64,000 nucleotides of DNA from Kitasatospora mediocidica KCTC 9733 (GCF_000744225.1 NZ_JQLN01000006.1:860256-924255), one strand, 5' to 3'; counted from the stretch's first letter, positions 17,376 to 26,793 are shown. The notes: a model not told the origin generated them from the letters alone. Numbers and translations: made by a program.

Positions 17376-20300
17376 TCAGGCCGGTGGCCGGCCTGGGGCG
17401 CCAGCCTGGTCAGAACTCGTCCGTCGCGTTCCGGCGAAGGCCCGGACGCTGTGGCGCGGGTCTCCGCGCAGGAGGTGGCGAATGGCGTCGACTTCCGGGC
17501 CCTCCACGGCCGCGTTCGCGGCGGCTTGGGCCAGGGTGCGCCGCACGCGGAAGTCGGGGTCGCGGGTGAGGCTCAGGGCGGTCTGGTGATGGCGGACGGG
17601 GAACCGCATGCACAGCACGGCACTGGCCTGGCGGACGCCGAAGTGGTCGCGGGTAGCCAGCAGACCGGGGTGGACGCTGTCGGCGGTGTCTTCCGGGAGC
17701 CCGCACAGCGCAGCGGCTGCCTCGTGGACATCGTGCTCGTCGCGGCTGCGCAGGAGCTCGGTCGCGTGGTCGCGGACCCAGGCATGCTCATCGGGACTGG
17801 AGGCCGCTGCTGCCGCGAGCGCGAGAGCGGGGCCGCGCAGAGACGCCGATCCGATGTTCACCCGGAACGCGCTCAGAGGGTGCGGGCTGTCTGTGAGCAC
17901 CTCGCCCAGGTAGCTGGCGGAGTTGTCGCCGAGTACCAGTCCTGTGATGGCTTGGAAGACGTGGCGGCGGTCCTGCTCCGGTCGGTCCATGACCAGGTTC
18001 CTTGCCGCGGTCAGAGCCTGTTGCCGAGTCGTTGCGACTTCCCGCGGGTCGCCGGCGATTGCCAGGAGTTGATCCAGGCAGGCCTTGCGGTCGTCGTCGT
18101 TCAGCTCGCGCGCACGGCTGACCTGGTAGGAATCGGGCACGAGGGCGGTGCCGATCTGGGCGACGCCAGGTGTGGGTGCGGGGCGCTGAAGGATGCGATC
18201 GCGGGCTTGCTCGGCCCGCAGCAGTACCTTCGGGTGAGCGGGATCGAACAGGGCGCGTGCGACGTCGGCACGGTACAGGCCCTTGTCGTCCAGGTCGCCG
18301 ATCCGGTTTCGAAGTTCAGCGATGTCCTCATCGGACAGGCCTGGCTCCCGGGCCTGGGGGGCATCACCCTCGTGCGTACGGATCAGACCGATCAGTTCAT
18401 CGCCGACTAGCAGCTCGAGTGCCTCTTGGACTCTCGCCTCGGCCAGGTCGAGCAATCGTGTGAGGGCGCGCTTCGCCGCCCTGGGATGAGCTCTGGCGAT
18501 CGCCACGCACGCCCTGGCGTGGCCCTCGTCGGAGTGATGGAAGTGGTTCGCCTCGCGGGGAACGTCCGCAGCCAGCATGTCCAGGAGGTTCAGGGCCTGC
18601 TCGGGGGTACCGCGGCCGGCCAGCGAGCAGGCGGTCCGGGTGGCCTGATGGGTAAGCGTGTGGGTGGGTGACTCGGTCAGCTCGCCGGCGCGGCTTCGCT
18701 CGGCGAGAGAGGTCACAGCGCCCATGAAATGCTGCGCCGTGTCGTCGTCGATGAGATCGGCCTGTGCCTCGATCATCGCGGCACCAGACTGAAGCACCCA
18801 CCAGGGCGCGTCACCAATCGGGGCACTGGGCAGTAGGTGGTCGCCCACGGCGGCGGCCAGTGCCTGCAGCTTCTGTGTCTGGCCGGCACGGCGGTAGAGG
18901 CTGGCTGCCAGGTCCGGTTCCTGGTTCGCGGCGTAGAGATCGGCGAGGAACCCTAGGAGTCTCTTGAAGATCTTGCTTTGACCGCCCGATTTGCGCCAGA
19001 TTGCCAGTAAATGTCAATCAGGTCGAACTGGTGCAAGCCGGGCGCGTTTTCAAGATCTTCAAGAGACTCCTAGAGCCTCTAGTTCGCCGCCCCAGTCGCC
19101 CGTCACGGTGGCATCCACGAGCCAGCGGCGCCCCGCCAGCACCGCCTCAATGGGTTGGGCGTTCTCCTTCGCGGACAGGGCGTGCTCGCGCGGCTTCCGG
19201 GCACGCACCAACAGGCGGTCTGTCCCCGTGCCCCGTAGCGCTTGTGCGAGCCGGTGCTCGTCGTCCAGGTCTCCCCAAGGGCCGAAGAACGTGTTCACTG
19301 CGCGGATCGCGTACAGCCAGTCAGCGGCGTCCTCGGCGAGCCCTTCGTGGATGGCGTTCTGCACGGCATCGCGCCAGTGGTCCACGGCTTCATCGGCGAT
19401 GCTCTCCCACAGGCACCGGCGGGCCTCTCGCGCGTTCACCCAGGCGGCCAGCCGTCCCGGCACCTGATGACGACGGGCAAGCCGCTGCAGTTCGGTGCGC
19501 TCGTCTGGGTCGTACTCGGCCCGGACGAGACGCAGCCGCATGAGTGTGTCCTGAGCCTCGGATCCCCGTGTCCGCAACTGTGCGATGGCGCCACGGATGA
19601 GCGTGTCCAGCGCCAGCAGTGACTCCGGAGCCCAGACCAGGGTGTCCTCGGCAAGCAGCAGTACCAGGGCAGGCCGGTACTCCGGCTCGGATTCCGTGGC
19701 GTTTTCCAGAACCGCCCGCAGCTCGTCGCGCTGCCCCAGCGGGTGGGCAACGACCCCACGCGCGGCGCGTACCAGGTCGGCATGGCGCCTGACCGATGGT
19801 GCGGCCTCGCTACCAGCCTTCTTCGCTTCCGTCGTCATGCGTTCGAGTTGGCCGACCAGGGCCTGGAGTTCGTTCCCTTCGCCGACGTGGATGGCGTTGA
19901 CCGCCAACTGCGCGGCCACGTCGGCCGCCTCGTCAAGGAGATGGGCGGCCTTCAGCGCGTCGAGCTGCTTGTGCCTTAAGACAGTGGCGTGGCCGATGAA
20001 GTCGGCTGCCTCCAACTGCCCGGCCAGGTCCGCGTACAGGCGTGCGGAGACCTCCGGTGCCGCGGCGCGCTGTTCCTCCGCCTTTCGCAGCAAAGGGGCC
20101 ACTGCACTGGTGTTCAGGGGACCGATGAGGATCTTCTCCGCTTGCTCAAGGCGGTCGGGCAGCGGGACCGGAACCCCCGCGAGAGGGGCGTCCGTGCAGA
20201 ATGACTCAGCCGTCTCGCGCGTCCAGAACTGGGCGACCACATTGCCGAGCGACCGAAGACGCTGGTTGATCTGCTCGGATCCCCATAGCTCCAGGTCCAG

Positions 20301-20933
20301 GTCGGGGTGCTCGTTTTCGAGAGCATCGAGCTCATCAGTGAACTGGGTGGGTTCAGTGGATCCCGATGTCGCGACGATGAGATGCCTCGCGCCGAACGGC
20401 CGCCGACCGGTGGCGAACTTCTCAACTGCTGCCCGCAGAACGGCAGGCGTGAAGTGCTGGTAGTCCTTGCACTGGACCACCGTGTTGCCGTCCGGGCCGC
20501 GTCCGGCCAGGTCGATTCCGTGCTGTGGCTGTCCCTGTACCCCGTAGCGTCGGAACCTGACCCGGTGAAGTCCCAGCCCGTTTCGGCAGACCGCGAGCAT
20601 CAGCTTCTCGAAGCGGTCCCAGCCGATGTGGAGGTTCAGGTCCTCACCGGGCGGCACGTTGCCCGGTGAGCCCGTCTCGGGCGAGGTCTTGAGGACAGGG
20701 TCTTGCAGGTAGTCCTGCCAAGCGGCATCGGGCTCATCGGTGCTGGCCGGGGACGAGGCCGGGGGCAGGATCGGGTCGGTATCTGGCACATCCCTAGTCT
20801 GCGGTGTGGCACCGACGAATCTGCGGGTCTGGCGCCTGAGTGCCCGGTACTGGGACGTGAATGCCCTCAGTGGATGCTGCCACCGCGTTCGTCGGGACCA
20901 TGAGCGCTCCTGGCGCCCCCATCCGCGCATCAT
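17376..20933 (-). pseudogene. Mrr-type nuclease fused to TPR/HEAT-like repeats, interrupted by a MITE
   Basis: The N-terminal half (19070-20933) has a restriction-endonuclease-fold domain: FEKLMLAVCRNGLGLHRVRF, then the PD-(D/E)XK-like signature HGIDLAGRGPDGNTVVQCKD (D...QxK). A long alpha-helical repeat region follows. The frame then stops inside the inserted element (ELEALGVS, stop at 19059) and resumes on its other side as LGFLADLYAANQEPDLAA through helical repeats to 17376. Removing 18957-19069 and one CTAG restores ELEALGFLADLY, a protein of roughly 1140 residues. The start at ATG 20933 (or 20930, or GTG 20981) is uncertain. Mrr-repeat fusions are typical of defence against foreign or modified DNA. 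The second half could be re-initiated at GTG 18848. Confidence 0.65.
18957..19069. mobile_element. 113-bp MITE with 19-bp perfect terminal inverted repeats
   Basis: The ends are GAGTCTCTTGAAGATCTTG (18957-18975) and its exact reverse complement (19051-19069), flanked by a CTAG target duplication (18953-18956 and 19070-19073). The interior (75 bp) has no reading frame. CTAG targets and GAG-type termini are known from IS5/IS427-group elements, so this is probably a non-autonomous derivative of such an IS. It inserts a TGA stop into the host gene within its own terminal repeat. Confidence 0.85.
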
Positions 20934-20992
20934 CGTGAAGCCCTGCTGACCGTGCTCGGTGGAGTCTTGGTATCGAGTCACTGAGCCCGCCT

Positions 20993-21012
20993 GATGTGAC
21001 CTGTTGGTGTTG
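20993..21012 (+). repeat. 20-bp direct repeat, copy 1 (GATGTGACCTGTTGGTGTTG)
   Basis: Identical to 22763-22782. The two copies bracket the genes at 21134-21706 and 21796-22725. Diverged copies of the core TGTGACCTG occur at 16968, 17128 and 63358. Confidence 0.85.
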
Positions 21013-21133
21013 TCGCGGCGCTCGCCACGGTGGCCGGTACCGTCGTGGCCGTCATCGCCTTGAAGTAGCCCGTCGGGGTCGGGGAGCCCAACACCTCCCC
21101 GACCCCAATCACCACCCTTCCCCGGCCGGATGG

Positions 21134-21706
21134 TTAGGGGAGTTGGCGGCGTAGTGCTGGGCTGATCCGGGTGAGCAGGGCGCCGCCGTACATCGGCACG
21201 AAGCCGATCTGGCCCTGGTTCTTCAGCTGCATGAGCAGCTGCTCGATCACCAGTGGCTCGGTGTCGTGCTGGTCCGCGAGGTTGCGGAAGTCCAGCCAGC
21301 GCCCCGGGCCAGCGGGGTCGACGGCGAGCATCCCGGTGATCAGGGCCAGGTGGATCTGCTCGGCCCGCGGCTCGGCGGCCGGCAGCCCGGCAAGGAAGCC
21401 GTGCGAGGTCAGGTCCACGCGGACCGGGGTGCTGCCGTGCCCGAAGGCGGTGAGCAGTCGGCACCGGTGCAGTTCCCCGAAGGCTTCCTCGATCTCGGCC
21501 GGGCTCAGCCCGGCCTTCTCCGCGCTCGCGGCGATCTCCGCTCCGACGAGGTAGGTGAGCATGGTGCTGCGCAGCGCTGCCCGCACGCTCTCCCGCAGGA
21601 CGATGGTGTCGGTGGTGGTGAGTCCCGGGAGCGGCAGCACCCTCGGGCGGTGCATCGAGCTGTCCTCGGGGCTGGGGGAGGAGCTGTTGGCGGTGGAGAT
21701 GGTCAT
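21134..21706 (-). CDS. Hypothetical protein with winged-helix-like middle region
   Basis: The product has 190 residues from ATG 21706, chosen for GGAGGA 5-10 nt upstream. After a Ser/Pro-rich disordered head, a helical region (ALRSTMLTYLVGAEIAASAE, LSPAEIEEAFGELHRCRLL) followed by a short beta hairpin (VRVDLTSHG) looks like a winged helix; the C-terminal half repeats a similar helical pattern (LVIEQLLMQLKNQGQIGFVP). No catalytic residues are evident, so it may be a DNA-binding or adaptor protein. It is probably coupled to the gene upstream (21796-22725), and both sit between 20-bp direct repeats. Confidence 0.55.
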   Translation of the reverse strand: MTISTANSSSPSPEDSSMHRPRVLPLPGLTTTDTIVLRESVRAALRSTMLTYLVGAEIAASAEKAGLSPAEIEEAFGELHRCRLLTAFGHGSTPVRVDLTSHGFLAGLPAAEPRAEQIHLALITGMLAVDPAGPGRWLDFRNLADQHDTEPLVIEQLLMQLKNQGQIGFVPMYGGALLTRISPALRRQLP

Positions 21707-21795
21707 GGCGTCCTCCAGGACGTCGAAGTGGTCGGGACTTCCGATCACTTCCGCACCATGCCGTTGATCGCGTCCGGACGGATGGCTGCGGGCGT

Positions 21796-22725
21796 TCAGC
21801 CGGACGCTTCCTTGGCCGACGGTGATCCGTTCGAACCGGTCGGGATGCCGAGCACCTTGAAGTCCTCGAAGAGGACGGTCCGGCTTGGCCTGTCCGGCTC
21901 GACGAGACCGGCCTCCTTGAAGCGCTGCGCCAGGGTGGTGCGAAGGCGGCCGCCGGCGGTTTTCTCGGAGTTGTCGTAGGTCAGCAGAAGCTGAGCAACC
22001 GTGAGGTCCGGCCGGTCGGTACAGATCTCCTTGATGATCTCCCTGCGGATCCGGGTCGTCTGCGGGATGACCCTCGGGCCGCCGCCAGCGTAGGGCGCCC
22101 GCAGGTCCCGGCCGCCGTTCTCCGAGCGGATGTGTCGGCGGATCCGGTCGGCGTTGCGGGCCTGATCGTCAGTGCGGCTGTCACGGGCGGATGCTCCGCG
22201 GCCATCCCGTTCGATCGCGGAGACTCCCGGCGGCTGCAGCTGATCAGCCAGCTCGCGTGGATCAGCGTCCCAAGGCACCTTGTATCCGATCAGCGGCAGC
22301 AGGAGCAGCACGCCGATCACCGCCTGGTCGGAACCCCACTCCGCGTCGACCGAGACGCCGACTCGTTGCAGGACGTCCGCGACCACCCGGACCAGCCGAT
22401 GGAACTCAGCGACGATGAGGCCGGCGGCCTCCGACTCGGCCTCAGTGAGCACCCACGCATCGGGTGCGGCAGGGTCGAACGGGTTCGGCTCCTCGGTGCC
22501 GTCGAGGAGCCGGCCCCCGATACCGCACACGCGCCAGCAGAACCGCATGACCTGGACTTGGTCGACGAGATGTCGGGCCAGTGGCTCCAGGATCCGTGCG
22601 GCCTCCGGCATCGCGGCCTCCACCGCCTGACGAACCTCTGGGCGCCCCAACCACGTCGCGGCGGTTCGCCGCGCCCAGTCTTCCTCTTTGCGATACCAGG
22701 ACCGAACTGTCTGCTCGTCGGACAT
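21796..22725 (-). CDS. Hypothetical protein, cassette partner
   Basis: The product has 309 residues from ATG 22725 (GGGGTG upstream). The helical N-terminus begins MSDEQTVRSWYRKEEDWARR. There is one hydrophobic stretch (AVIGVLLLLPLIGYKVPW, about 165-182), a charged linker (RDSRTDDQARNADRIRRHIR) and a C-terminal winged-helix-like segment (LTVAQLLLTYDNSEKTAGGR). The frame remains open far upstream but becomes Pro/Arg-rich noise. The family is not recognised. It is followed by the 190-residue gene 90 bp downstream; the pair may be a two-protein system. Confidence 0.55.
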   Translation of the reverse strand: MSDEQTVRSWYRKEEDWARRTAATWLGRPEVRQAVEAAMPEAARILEPLARHLVDQVQVMRFCWRVCGIGGRLLDGTEEPNPFDPAAPDAWVLTEAESEAAGLIVAEFHRLVRVVADVLQRVGVSVDAEWGSDQAVIGVLLLLPLIGYKVPWDADPRELADQLQPPGVSAIERDGRGASARDSRTDDQARNADRIRRHIRSENGGRDLRAPYAGGGPRVIPQTTRIRREIIKEICTDRPDLTVAQLLLTYDNSEKTAGGRLRTTLAQRFKEAGLVEPDRPSRTVLFEDFKVLGIPTGSNGSPSAKEASG

Positions 22726-22762
22726 CACCCCATCATCCTGGGACGTGCCGCCTCTCGGAAGC

Positions 22763-22782
22763 GATGTGACCTGTTGGTGTTG
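22763..22782 (+). repeat. 20-bp direct repeat, copy 2 (GATGTGACCTGTTGGTGTTG)
   Basis: Identical to 20993-21012. It lies 38 bp upstream of the start of the minus-strand gene at 22725. Similarity to 63358-63440 continues to about 22845 (for example TTGTCTGGACCTTTAGTTGG here and TTGTCTGGACCTTTGGTTGG there). Confidence 0.85.
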
Positions 22783-23264
22783 GTGGGTTTGAAATGGCCC
22801 TAGACGCTGTGTTGTCTGGACCTTTAGTTGGACCTGTTGGGTGGGGGTGGGTGGGGGTGGGTGTGGTGGTCGGGATGGGTGGAGGGGGTGGGTTCGGCGG
22901 CTTGGTGGGTTGGCGGGGTGTTTTGGGCTTGTAGTCGGGTGGGAATTCCGCGCGGCTGTTTTTATGGATTGTCTGCTGGTGGTGATGTGAATTCGGGTTT
23001 GATGCTTTGGCGTGGGGGCCGGTGTGGGGTTGGTGTTCGGTTTCGTGGGGTGGCGCTGTGCCCGTTCTGGTCTGCCGGTCCGTGCCTGCTCTGCCTGCCC
23101 TGCCCGTCGGCCGCGCTCTCGGGTGCGGTGGTTGGCCGGCCCTGTGGGTGCTGCTGCGCCTCGTCCTGGCTCGGTGTCAGGCCCGGGACCGGGGGGCGGC
23201 ACGTGCGAGGTGCCCGCCGGGGTGGCCTGCTGGCTGCTCTCCGGGCCCGCGCGGCCAGCGCCTG
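22783..23264. other. GT-rich gene-free stretch
   Basis: No gene is seen. The plus strand is strongly G+T-rich to about 23060 (GGGTGGGGGTGGGTGTGGTGG) and then turns C-rich. The same pattern of a TGTGACCTG repeat, TTGTCTGGACCTTT and a long GT-rich tail recurs at 63358-63660. Confidence 0.45.
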
Positions 23265-23567
23265 GCGGTGGCTGCTGCGGCCGTCGGCGTAGCGGCGGTG
23301 GCGGTCGTTGGCGGCCTTGTCGCCGTCCAGCGAGATGCCGACCTTGATGTCCAGTTCGTCGAAGAGCTCGCAGAACTCCCGGTCCAGCCGGACCCCGTTG
23401 GTGTGGATCCGCAGGTCGAGCGCGCAGTCGGGCGCCAGCGCGGCGCGCAGGCTCGTCGCGGCCCGGCGCAGCAGCACCAGGCCGGCGAGCAGGGGCTCCC
23501 CGCCGTGCAGGACGACATGGACGGCCGGCAGTCGGTGGGCCGCGGCGTGCTCCGCGATCCGTTCTGA
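23265..23567 (-). pseudogene. Internal fragment of an FxsB-like radical SAM/SPASM maturase
   Basis: About 100 residues match the core of FxsB-type radical SAM peptide-modifying enzymes: IAEHAAAHRLPAVHVVLHGG, LRIHTNGVRLDREFCELF and VGISLDGDKAANDRHRRYAD. The CxxxCxxC cluster that binds the iron-sulphur centre and the SPASM domain are both absent; flanking sequence in the same frame is Pro/Arg/Thr noise. A peptide precursor is not visible nearby. It is a relic of a RiPP maturation cluster. Confidence 0.65.
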
Positions 23568-23812
23568 TGATCGGCGTTTGGTTTTCAGTGGCTCGGCGTG
23601 GCTGTTCATTCGGGTGGTTGGGGTTCTTGTCTCTGGTCGCGGCCGCCGTCGACCGGGGATGGTGAATGGGGGAGCCGGGTGCGTGGTGAAGTGTCCTGCT
23701 GTATCGCGGTGAAGAGCCGACGCCGATCGTTATCACCGGCCTCGGGGCGTGGTTTGCGGCCGTGGTCCTGGAGCGGGAGCTGAGGAGGCTTCAGAGCCTT
23801 CTACGGAGTACT

Positions 23813-24184
23813 TTATCTCCCGGAGCCCTGCGAACCGAAGACCCGGGCCACATAGCGATCGAGGAGATCACGGAAGGCTCGGGCTGAATCGATGTCAGAA
23901 GTCGGCAGCGTTCCCGCGTCGTCGATGGTCGCGATGAAGTCGATGTCGGCCCAACCGCCACGGAACAGGACGGCCGAGAGCTGTGCGTCGCCGGGGCCTG
24001 TGATGAGGACGCCGATCGAGTCGGGTTCGGTCACCGAAGACCGGTCTGTTTCAAGGCGCGGTGGCCACGGCGCGGCCTCGTCCCGCCAGGTCACGTGCCC
24101 GACTACCAGCCCCCGGCGCTCCCAATCTGCCCTGCGCTCGGCGACTTCGACAGCCGCGTGATCAAGATCGACGACTTGTTCCAT
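23813..24184 (-). CDS. Hypothetical small protein
   Basis: The product has 123 acidic residues with well-ordered segments: WERRGLVVGHVTWRDEAAPW, SIGVLITGPGDAQLSAVLF, GGWADIDFIATIDDAGTLP and a final helix (ARAFRDLLDRYVARVF). Size and pattern recall small immunity-type proteins, but no toxin partner is visible. The start at ATG 24184 has only a weak upstream purine tract. It stands alone. Confidence 0.55.
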   Translation of the reverse strand: MEQVVDLDHAAVEVAERRADWERRGLVVGHVTWRDEAAPWPPRLETDRSSVTEPDSIGVLITGPGDAQLSAVLFRGGWADIDFIATIDDAGTLPTSDIDSARAFRDLLDRYVARVFGSQGSGR

Positions 24185-24573
24185 GGACAGATCATGACGA
24201 CCAGCAAGCGCATCCTCTACCTGTTTCAGCCGGCGCCGGCCACGCCTTCACCAGCACGACCGCACGCTCCAGCGCTTTCAGTTCCCGACCCGCGGTACGC
24301 AGTGCTCTTCGAACTCATCGCTCAGCGCCTTCCGTTGTCGAGGACGAAGCCATTGTGCGCGGTGTCCGGGCGGTCGCCGGCCTCGGTGAAAGGGGTCCGC
24401 CGCAGTGGTGAAGAGCGGGAGCCGAACGCTGCTGCCCGTGGCAGTAGAGACCTGGGGGTCCGGCGTCCGGTGAAACGCCACGGCGGCGGTTTGCCTTCGA
24501 TCGTGTGCTGTCGTGCGGCGTGTCGGTGTCGCACCGGTGTGGGGCGGACAGCCTGGCCTCAACGAGGCCTGCC
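24185..24573. other. Gene-free stretch
   Basis: I see no convincing gene, repeat or RNA here; all frames lack coherent codon use. Confidence 0.3.
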
Positions 24574-25200
24574 GTGAAGGAGACGGGCACTGACCGGTAT
24601 GGGGGAGTGGTGGTGCCCGAGCCGATGAAGCCAGTGCTGGATCGGTCCGCTGACGTGGCCAGGTTGATGGACCTGGACAGCCGGGGCGAGTTGACCACGT
24701 CTCATGTGCGGCTTGTCGCCTCGTCTCTCGGGGTGACTGTGCGGGCGGTGTGGTACTGGATCGCCGCGGCGCGTAAGGAAGGGCGGTTCTCGGCGCGCCC
24801 CCGCGCGCGGCTGGCCGTCACCTCGGAGGTCCGGCGTCTGCTGGCGTTGTGGGAGGAAACGTCTCGGCCGTCCACCGCGAACTGGTAGCCCGCGCAGCAG
24901 ACGACCCCGCAGCAGGGCCTGTGCTGTCGCTGTCAGCCCTGCACCGCGCGGTGGTGCGGGAGTTGTCGGTGGGGGAGCGGGCGGGTCTGCGGGGTGGGGA
25001 GGCGGCCCGCCGAGCGTGTGACGTGTTCGGGAAGCGGCCGGCGTTGTGGAGGAACGCGTGCTGGGAGGGGGACCACAATCACGTGCCGGTACAGGTGGAT
25101 GTCGAGGGCGAGTTGGCGTGTCCGCGGATCACGTGGTTCATCGACTGCGCCACCAAGATGATCACCGGGGTGGCGGTGACCCCGCACGCCCCGGGCTGCT
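24574..25200 (+). pseudogene. N-terminal fragment of a TniA-type transposase
   Basis: This fragment is clearly related to the intact transposase at 44430-46028. The HTH region (MDLDSRGELTTSHVRLVASS, VTVRAVWYWIAAARKEGRF) is followed in another frame by GGNVSAVHRELVARA, ARRACDVFGKRPALWRNACW, then EGDHNHVPVQVDVEGELACP with the first catalytic Asp, and RITWFIDCATKMITGVAVTP. The frames join if one G is added at about 24850 (LALWGGNVSAV). Similarity ends at about 25200, before the second Asp and the Glu, so the protein is inactive. The start could be GTG 24574 or ATG 24625. Confidence 0.7.
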
Positions 25201-25259
25201 GCGGCGGCTCGTGCCCGTCCCACTGCCCGCAGGCCAGCGCCGAGTAGGGCCCGGAAGCA

Positions 25260-25296
25260 GTCCGGCCCGGCCACCGTGATGGTGACCGGGCCGGAC
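25260..25296 (-). terminator. Strong hairpin terminator
   Basis: An 11-bp perfect stem GTCCGGCCCGG/CCGGGCCGGAC with a further inner ACC/GGT pairing lies 16 nt beyond the stop of the 54-residue minus-strand gene. GC-rich stems without a U-tract are common terminators in actinomycetes. Confidence 0.6.
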
Positions 25297-25311
25297 CGCG
25301 CGGGTCCTTGC

Positions 25312-25476
25312 TCAGGCGTTGCGCAGGGCGAACGCGACGCCCGCGCTCAGCACGGCGAGCTGGGCCGCGCTCAGGCCGAGCACGCGCGCCTGGCTCTTGA
25401 CCACGTTGCCGAGCACGTAGCTGCCGACCAGGGCCGCGCCGAGCACGACCACGGCCTTCTGCTGTCTTCCCGTCAT
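25312..25476 (-). CDS. 54-residue membrane peptide
   Basis: The start at ATG 25476 is supported by GGAGGAGGTGGAGGAG immediately upstream. The product has two hydrophobic helices (AVVVLGAALVGSYVLGNVV, LSAAQLAVLSAGVAFAL) joined by the basic turn KSQAR. It is probably an integral membrane protein of unknown function and is followed by a strong terminator. It lies just outside the inverted repeat that flanks the SDR gene. Confidence 0.6.
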   Translation of the reverse strand: MTGRQQKAVVVLGAALVGSYVLGNVVKSQARVLGLSAAQLAVLSAGVAFALRNA

Positions 25477-25524
25477 CTCCTCCACCTCCTCTCTTTGTTG
25501 GTAACCGGCTGTCTTGTGGCATGA

Positions 25525-25554
25525 GATCTTGACCGTTTGCCAAACGATCTTGAC
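25525..25554 (+). repeat. Left arm of a 30-bp inverted repeat flanking the SDR gene
   Basis: It has the structure GATCTTGACCGTTTG then CCAAACGATCTTGAC, containing a CGTTTG-CC-AAACG palindrome between two GATCTTGAC direct repeats. It matches the inverse of 26794-26823 with two mismatches. Confidence 0.85.
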
Positions 25555-25567
25555 CGCGGGTCCGGTC

Positions 25568-26581
25568 TCATCCGGTCGAGGCGTCTGCTTCGCCGCGCAC
25601 AGTCGCCGGGCCTTCGGTCTCACCGAACCTTGTCGGTGTGGTGAACGACGGGTCGTTGCCGGTCATGTCGCAGCTGGCCGCCCACAGGCGCGCCGCGGTC
25701 GTGGTGTCGGCGAGGTGGTTCCAGAGGGGTTCGATCCTGGGCGTACCGCGCAGCCCGAACGCTCGGGGACCTAACATCTGGCCGCCGCGCACGCTCGGGT
25801 CGAGCACGGCCCGGACGGCGGGCCATGCGGCAGCGTCCTTGCCCTGGACGAGAAGGCCGAGCGGTAGGTGGCTCAGCCGTTTACCGGTGGTGCGGACATG
25901 GAATGGCGGGCGCGAAGGGGTGAGGGAGTCGAGCGCGCCGCCGGGATGAACGAGCACGCTCGATGTCGTGCTGTCGGCGGCACGTAGGCGGCGGTCGAGT
26001 TCAAGAGCGAAGAGCATCTGGGCCAGCTTGGAGCGCGAATAGGCGCGTTTGGGCTGGTAGTCGTGCGTGCTCTGGAGATCGTCGAGGTCCAGGCGTTCGG
26101 ACTTGGCGGCGAAGCTGCCGGTGGTGACGATCCGGCTCCCCGGGGTTGCCGTGAGCAGGGGGGCCAGGTGGTGGGTCAGCGCGAAGTGCCCCAAGTGGTT
26201 GGTTGCGAACATCAGCTCGTGGCCGTCTGCGGTTTCGCGGCGCGGTGGATGGTCGAGCGCCACGCCGGCGTTGTGGACGACCGCATCGAGGCGATCCAGC
26301 CCGAGCGCGTCCACGGATTCCTTGAGCGAAGCGAGATCGGCTAGATCCAGGGGCACATGCTTCACCTTGGCGCCGGGGATGTGCGAGCCGATGGAAGCGA
26401 TTGCGTCTTTGGCTTTCGCCCTGTCGCGGCTACCGAGAACGACTGTGGCCCCGGTGCCGGCGAGCTGCTCGGCGACGAAATACCCGATGCCCGCGTTGCC
26501 GCCGGTGACCAGGAAGCTCTTTCCCTCGGCGCGAGGCAGCCGGTGGATGTCCCACTGTGGGACCTGGGGCACGGAGGGCAT
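25568..26581 (-). CDS. Short-chain dehydrogenase/reductase
   Basis: The product has 337 residues of Rossmann fold. The cofactor motif is TGGNAGIG (about 26-33), followed by the NNAG equivalent VVHNAGVA and active-site YSRSK (Tyr and Lys, about 181-185) preceded by the catalytic Ser in IVTTGSFAAKS. The long N-terminus and C-terminal extension resemble the retinol-dehydrogenase/WW-domain-oxidoreductase-like SDRs that reduce or oxidise small alcohols or ketones with NAD(P). The cytoplasmic substrate is unknown. The gene is the only one between two 30-bp inverted repeats, suggesting either operator control or carriage as cargo. Confidence 0.8.
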   Translation of the reverse strand: MPSVPQVPQWDIHRLPRAEGKSFLVTGGNAGIGYFVAEQLAGTGATVVLGSRDRAKAKDAIASIGSHIPGAKVKHVPLDLADLASLKESVDALGLDRLDAVVHNAGVALDHPPRRETADGHELMFATNHLGHFALTHHLAPLLTATPGSRIVTTGSFAAKSERLDLDDLQSTHDYQPKRAYSRSKLAQMLFALELDRRLRAADSTTSSVLVHPGGALDSLTPSRPPFHVRTTGKRLSHLPLGLLVQGKDAAAWPAVRAVLDPSVRGGQMLGPRAFGLRGTPRIEPLWNHLADTTTAARLWAASCDMTGNDPSFTTPTRFGETEGPATVRGEADASTG

Positions 26582-26793
26582 GGAGGGCTCCCGGAAGCTC
26601 GAGTGGTCTGGAGGCGGGCGGGCCGCACATTCACAGCCGGCCGCGCCCAGTTCCTACGGTCTCGAGGGCCACTCACATCCCACCGACAGATTGCTGTCCC
26701 CGCTGACAGCCGACCGACATCGCGCGGACCCAGCGCGGCAACAGCAGCAGCTTCCCCCGCCGATCAAGAACACGTGGCAGAAACCCACCGGCC

